Source of the DNA: Pseudomonadota bacterium
Lineage (GTDB): Bacteria; Pseudomonadota; Alphaproteobacteria; Rhizobiales; Methylopilaceae
Direction of reading: 5' to 3'
Length of the DNA stretch: 10,769 bases
Assembly: GCA_023389135.1 (NCBI GenBank)
Contig: JAEWEX010000032.1
Coordinates: forward strand, 1 to 10,769
Under the pieces are notes generated by a model. It worked only from the letters and a program-made list of their open reading frames with translations. It searched no databases and was not told the DNA's origin. Both the position numbers and the translations under genes were made by a program. This document shows positions 8,489 through 10,769 of the stretch, piece by piece (the stretch's first letter is position 1; the number at the start of each line of letters is the position of its first letter).

Positions 8489-8640
8489 GCGGCAAGCATC
8501 ATCGCGTCCGCGCCAAGCTGTTTTTCTCGGGCGCGGTCCGCCGGCCCCGGCGCGATGGCGCGCCCGGGCTGCCGGTGATAACCTTCCACCAGACTGCAGG
8601 GCGTCCGGGTTTCGTGACTGGTTCGTTTCGCACCGACGGT

Positions 8641-8646
8641 GGGAGG
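8641..8646 (+). promoter_or_regulatory. Ribosome binding site of the 304-residue unknown gene
   Basis: GGGAGG, with GGAGG ending 5 bases before the ATG at 8652. It decides the start: the frame is open back to about 8457, but no good ribosome site accompanies the earlier possible starts, and the upstream codons resemble intergenic sequence. Confidence 0.7.
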
Positions 8647-8651
8647 GTTCC

Positions 8652-9566
8652 ATGAGCGTGCAGGATCTGCTTGACCGGCTGGAGGAACTGCTCGGCCGGC
8701 TGGAGGACGCCGAGGCGTTCGCCGAGCTGTGGGAGCGCATCCGCAACCTGCGCGACGGCATCACGCCGGACGGGCCGCCCGATCCTTCCGAGCTGTGGCG
8801 GCTGTGCGGCGACATCCTCCGCAAGCTCGCCGAGGAGGCGCCGCTGCCCGACGCGGCGAAGAAGCTGCTCTCCAGGATCATCGACGCCATCGAGGCGACG
8901 ATGGAAAGCAATGTCGGCCTGACGCTCCACACGCTGTGCGGCAGGTATTTCGACTGGCGCAGGAACGGGTTCTCGCACGAGGAGGCCGCCGACCAGGTCA
9001 GCCTGGACCCGCTGATCCGGCAGTGGCTGCTGTTCAAGTGGCTGTCGGGAAGCTGCGGCAAGCCCGATGCGCCGGATGCGCCGGATGCGCCAGAGCCGGA
9101 GGCCGACGATCCGCCCTCCGCGTCGCCCGGGCCGGTCATCGGCGTCCGGACGGGGCCGCCCTGGGACTTCCGCGATCACGAATGTTGCGCGCCGCCGCCG
9201 GCCGGACGCGGCGGCGGCGCCGTGCCTCCGACGATCTCCGCGTCCGCGCCGGTCTGGACCGCGCCGCCTGCGGGCGCCGGCTTCGCCGGCAAGCTGCTGG
9301 CCATCAGCGTGATCGCGAAGCATCCCTGCGGAACCGGATGCACGGTGCATGCCTGGCTCCGCGCCAACGGGCGGTCGATCAGGATGGAGCGCTCGCCATG
9401 GGACGGCCGCGGCGGCTTCAGGCTGAGGCGCAGGGGCGAGTGGAACGAGGCCACCGCCACGGCGGACATCGAGCTGCACGCCACCGGCGAGGTCGTGCTG
9501 ATCGCCGTCGCGCGCTCGCGCTGCGCCACCAGGGCGATGCGGCAGTTCCGCTTCACCGTGCCCTGA
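8652..9566 (+). CDS. Uncharacterised two-part protein with DAP repeat linker
   Basis: A 304-residue protein I do not recognise. Residues 1-133 look helical and amphipathic: VQDLLDRLEELLGRLEDAEA with leucine-rich spacing, then WERIRNLRDGI, a second helical set (47-86) and an aromatic segment (GRYFDWRRNGF, 97-107; LIRQWLLFKWLSG, 121-133). A proline- and acid-rich linker follows, with three DAP units (139-147). The C-terminal part (about 210-304) is predicted beta-rich, with AISVIAKHPCGTGCTVHAWL (217-236) and alternating strands to the end, Ig-like in appearance but not assignable. Eight cysteines (52, 96, 135, 178, 179, 226, 230, 291) include CC and CxxxC pairs, which may bind metal or form disulfides. 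There is no signal peptide or clear membrane span. Good ribosome site, in-frame stop and GC-rich codon use support a real gene. It converges on the DUF1206 gene, 18 bases apart; nothing ties it to the importer except divergence from livG. Confidence 0.72.
   Translation: MSVQDLLDRLEELLGRLEDAEAFAELWERIRNLRDGITPDGPPDPSELWRLCGDILRKLAEEAPLPDAAKKLLSRIIDAIEATMESNVGLTLHTLCGRYFDWRRNGFSHEEAADQVSLDPLIRQWLLFKWLSGSCGKPDAPDAPDAPEPEADDPPSASPGPVIGVRTGPPWDFRDHECCAPPPAGRGGGAVPPTISASAPVWTAPPAGAGFAGKLLAISVIAKHPCGTGCTVHAWLRANGRSIRMERSPWDGRGGFRLRRRGEWNEATATADIELHATGEVVLIAVARSRCATRAMRQFRFTVP
9066..9092 (+). repeat. Three tandem 9-base repeats encoding DAP-DAP-DAP
   Basis: GATGCGCCG occurs three times head to tail, the last with A as its final base (synonymous). 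It lies in frame in the linker of the unknown protein, so gain or loss of a copy would only change linker length by three residues. Confidence 0.9.
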
Positions 9567-9584
9567 GCGACGGGAGATCGCGCC

Positions 9585-10376
9585 TTACCCCGCATCCTCG
9601 ACATTGATGCGGCGGAAGGCGGCCTGGGTGAAGGAGTAGGCGGAGAAGGCAAGCAGCCCCGCGCCCATGGCGGCCAGCAGCCAGCCGCCTGCCGGCAGCG
9701 ACTGGACATATTCCAGCGCGGCGCGGCTGTCGGGCGCGCCGCCGCCGCCATCCGCCGACGCGGCGCGCAGCGCGAACAGGAAGGCGACCGTCAGGAACAC
9801 CGCGCCGCGCGCCATCAGCCCGGCCTTGGCGACCGGGTGGATGACTCGCATGGCGCGGGGGCTGGCCTCGATGTGGTCGGCATATTTCTCGCGCAGCGCC
9901 TTGATGACATGGGCCGCGGCGGCGCCAGCCAGCACCAGCGCGAGGGCGGCCGACGCCCACCTTGTGCCGACGAGGCCGGCCAGCGTCTGCGCGAAGCCGC
10001 CGCCGTCGCCGCCGCCTGCGCCGCGGGACAGCGAAAACGCGTAGGCGGCGAGCGTCAGATAGGTCAGCCCGCTGACGGCGAGGCCGCCACGCACCGCGAC
10101 GCCCTTGGCGCCGTGGCCGTGGTCGTCGGTGTCGAACCCTGCCTGCACCAGACGCCACAGCGCATAGAAAACGAGGCCGGCGATGAGAAGATAGGCAAGG
10201 GCGCTGCCCGGGCCGCTGCCCAGCAGCACGCCCAGCGCGTCGCGCGAGCCCATGGCCTGCCCGCTGCCGATGGCCGCCAGCGCAGCGAAATAGCCGATCA
10301 CCAGATAGATCAGCCCGCGCGCCGCATACCCTGCCCGTGCGAGGGGGCGGAACCAGTCGCGTGCGTTGCGGACCAT
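9585..10376 (-). CDS. DUF1206 membrane protein
   Basis: A 263-residue inner-membrane protein with the three-repeat layout of DUF1206 (PF06724). Each repeat begins with a basic-aromatic entry into a membrane span: LARAGYAARGLIYLVIGYFA near the N-terminus, VRGGLAVSGLTYLTLAAYAF in the middle, and VAKAGLMARGAVFLTVAFLF in the last third. Each is followed by a glycine-rich linker and a second span, giving about six spans. The function of the family is unknown. The ATG at 10376 is preceded by AGGGGA and begins directly before the first repeat; the frame remains open upstream to 10535, but that stretch is charged, proline-rich and unlike the family. It is divergent from the LysR-type gene, which may control it, and converges on the unknown 304-residue gene. 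Confidence 0.88.
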   Translation of the reverse strand: MVRNARDWFRPLARAGYAARGLIYLVIGYFAALAAIGSGQAMGSRDALGVLLGSGPGSALAYLLIAGLVFYALWRLVQAGFDTDDHGHGAKGVAVRGGLAVSGLTYLTLAAYAFSLSRGAGGGDGGGFAQTLAGLVGTRWASAALALVLAGAAAAHVIKALREKYADHIEASPRAMRVIHPVAKAGLMARGAVFLTVAFLFALRAASADGGGGAPDSRAALEYVQSLPAGGWLLAAMGAGLLAFSAYSFTQAAFRRINVEDAG

Positions 10377-10587
10377 GAGGCTTCCCCTGAAATGCAATGG
10401 ACGTCGTGGTCGCAATGCGCCGGCGGCGCGGTCGGTTCCGCCGCCCGTTCGCCGAGGTGAGACGCGTCGGTCCCGCGCGAGTGGACGGCCATACGGAATT
10501 GGTGTTGACTGCCCATGGTCTGTTTCTTGCTTCATCGGATCGGAGCGCCACCGTCCGCGCGCGTGTCGTGCGCATCCGGGGATTGCG
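10377..10587. promoter_or_regulatory. Divergent intergenic region between DUF1206 and LysR genes
   Basis: 211 bases with no gene I can support. A good -35-like TTGACT stands at 10505-10510 on the plus strand, but the matching -10 (around TGCTTC, 17 bases on) is poor. On the minus strand TTGCGA and TTTCAG, 17 bases apart, are an equally weak pair ahead of the DUF1206 gene. LysR-type regulators usually bind such divergent gaps, but I saw no clear T-N11-A palindrome. Confidence 0.45.
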
Positions 10588-10769
10588 ATGGACTTCCGTC
10601 AGATCCGCTACTTCGTCTCGGTGGCCCAGAGCGGGAGCTTTTCCAGGGCTTCCATGGAGCTGCGCATCGCGCAGCCGGCGCTGAGCAGCCAGATCGCGGC
10701 GCTGGAGGCGGAGCTGGAGGCCCAGCTGTTCGTGCGCCACAGCCGCGGCGTGGACATGACCGCCGCCGG
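10588..10769 (+). CDS. LysR-type transcriptional regulator, N-terminal fragment
   Basis: The first 60 codons of a gene cut by the window edge. They form the classic LysR winged-helix N-terminus: MDFRQIRYFVSVAQSGSFSR (1-20), then the recognition-helix region IAQPALSSQIAALEAELEAQ (27-46) and LFVRHSRGVDMT. The effector domain is outside the window, so neither effector nor targets can be named. The ATG has a GGGGA stretch upstream at a suitable distance. It is divergent from the DUF1206 gene, the commonest arrangement for a LysR regulator and its target, though the real target may differ. Confidence 0.92.
   Translation, partial: MDFRQIRYFVSVAQSGSFSRASMELRIAQPALSSQIAALEAELEAQLFVRHSRGVDMTAA

Larger units (their letters stand above)
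8410..8651. promoter_or_regulatory. Divergent intergenic region between livG and the 304-residue unknown gene
   Basis: 242 bases without a convincing gene. The livG-proximal half holds the livG promoter candidate and the shared element, listed separately. The other half has a T-run near 8520-8525, a GC-rich inverted repeat (8528-8535 with 8559-8566, 23-base gap) and a TGATAAC stretch at 8576-8582 that could be part of a -10 for the plus-strand gene; no matching -35 is clear. It presumably promotes both genes. Confidence 0.5.

Noticed and set aside
8528..8566. GC-rich inverted repeat with 8-base arms and a 23-base gap
   Set aside because: Long gap and no T-run downstream in either direction; such repeats arise by chance at this GC content.
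8499..9479. Long minus-strand frame opposite the unknown 304-residue gene
   Set aside because: I considered it as the true gene because neither strand has a known family, but its translation is Arg/Pro-rich with no ribosome site, while the plus-strand frame has GGGAGG before an ATG and plausible secondary structure.
9553..10740. Long minus-strand frame over the DUF1206 gene and the LysR start
   Set aside because: Low-complexity Arg/Pro/Ala translation that crosses the start of a clear LysR gene; a shadow.

Overview
The window is a very GC-rich stretch of bacterial chromosome, tightly packed with genes that overlap or nearly touch. A TonB-dependent receptor fragment implies a Gram-negative host. 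The base composition and the mix of a Liv-type importer, a DUF1206 protein and AraC and LysR regulators suggest a proteobacterium, most likely an alphaproteobacterium. That placement is inference; there is no rRNA or tRNA in view.

Region by region. Bases 1-337 (+) hold the last 111 codons of a TonB-dependent outer-membrane receptor. It converges, with an 11-base overlap, on a minus-strand operon that reads from about 6044 down to 327: a periplasmic substrate-binding protein, an intrinsic terminator, two Liv-type permeases (LivH, LivM), a PEP-hydrolase-family TIM-barrel protein, a small SRPBCC protein and a Tm-1-like (UPF0261) protein. From LivH onward the genes overlap or lie 12 bases apart. 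An AraC-family regulator (6117-6974, +) is divergent from the binding-protein gene. It runs 12 bases into the end of a second minus-strand unit, livG-livF (8409 down to 6963), which supplies the two ATPases of the same importer. A 304-residue protein of unknown function (8652-9566, +) follows, then a DUF1206 membrane protein (10376 down to 9585), and finally the start of a LysR-type regulator (10588 to the window edge, +).

How the genes work together. The binding protein, LivH, LivM, LivG and LivF form a complete ABC importer of the branched-chain-amino-acid type. Its substrate cannot be read from sequence and need not be an amino acid. The three downstream genes probably act on the imported compound or signal its presence. 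The Tm-1-like and TIM-barrel proteins match the two halves of the plant Tm-1 protein, here separate and with an SRPBCC gene between them. The AraC protein is the obvious regulator. A 12-base element, CTAATGTG(G/C)ACC, lies in the same orientation ahead of both transporter units and could be its operator or a shared promoter element.

The most interesting candidate in the window is this importer plus Tm-1/TIM-barrel/SRPBCC cluster, which looks like an uncharacterised uptake and processing system under AraC control. The 304-residue unknown protein is the second point of interest. I saw no mobile elements, CRISPR arrays or RNA genes.
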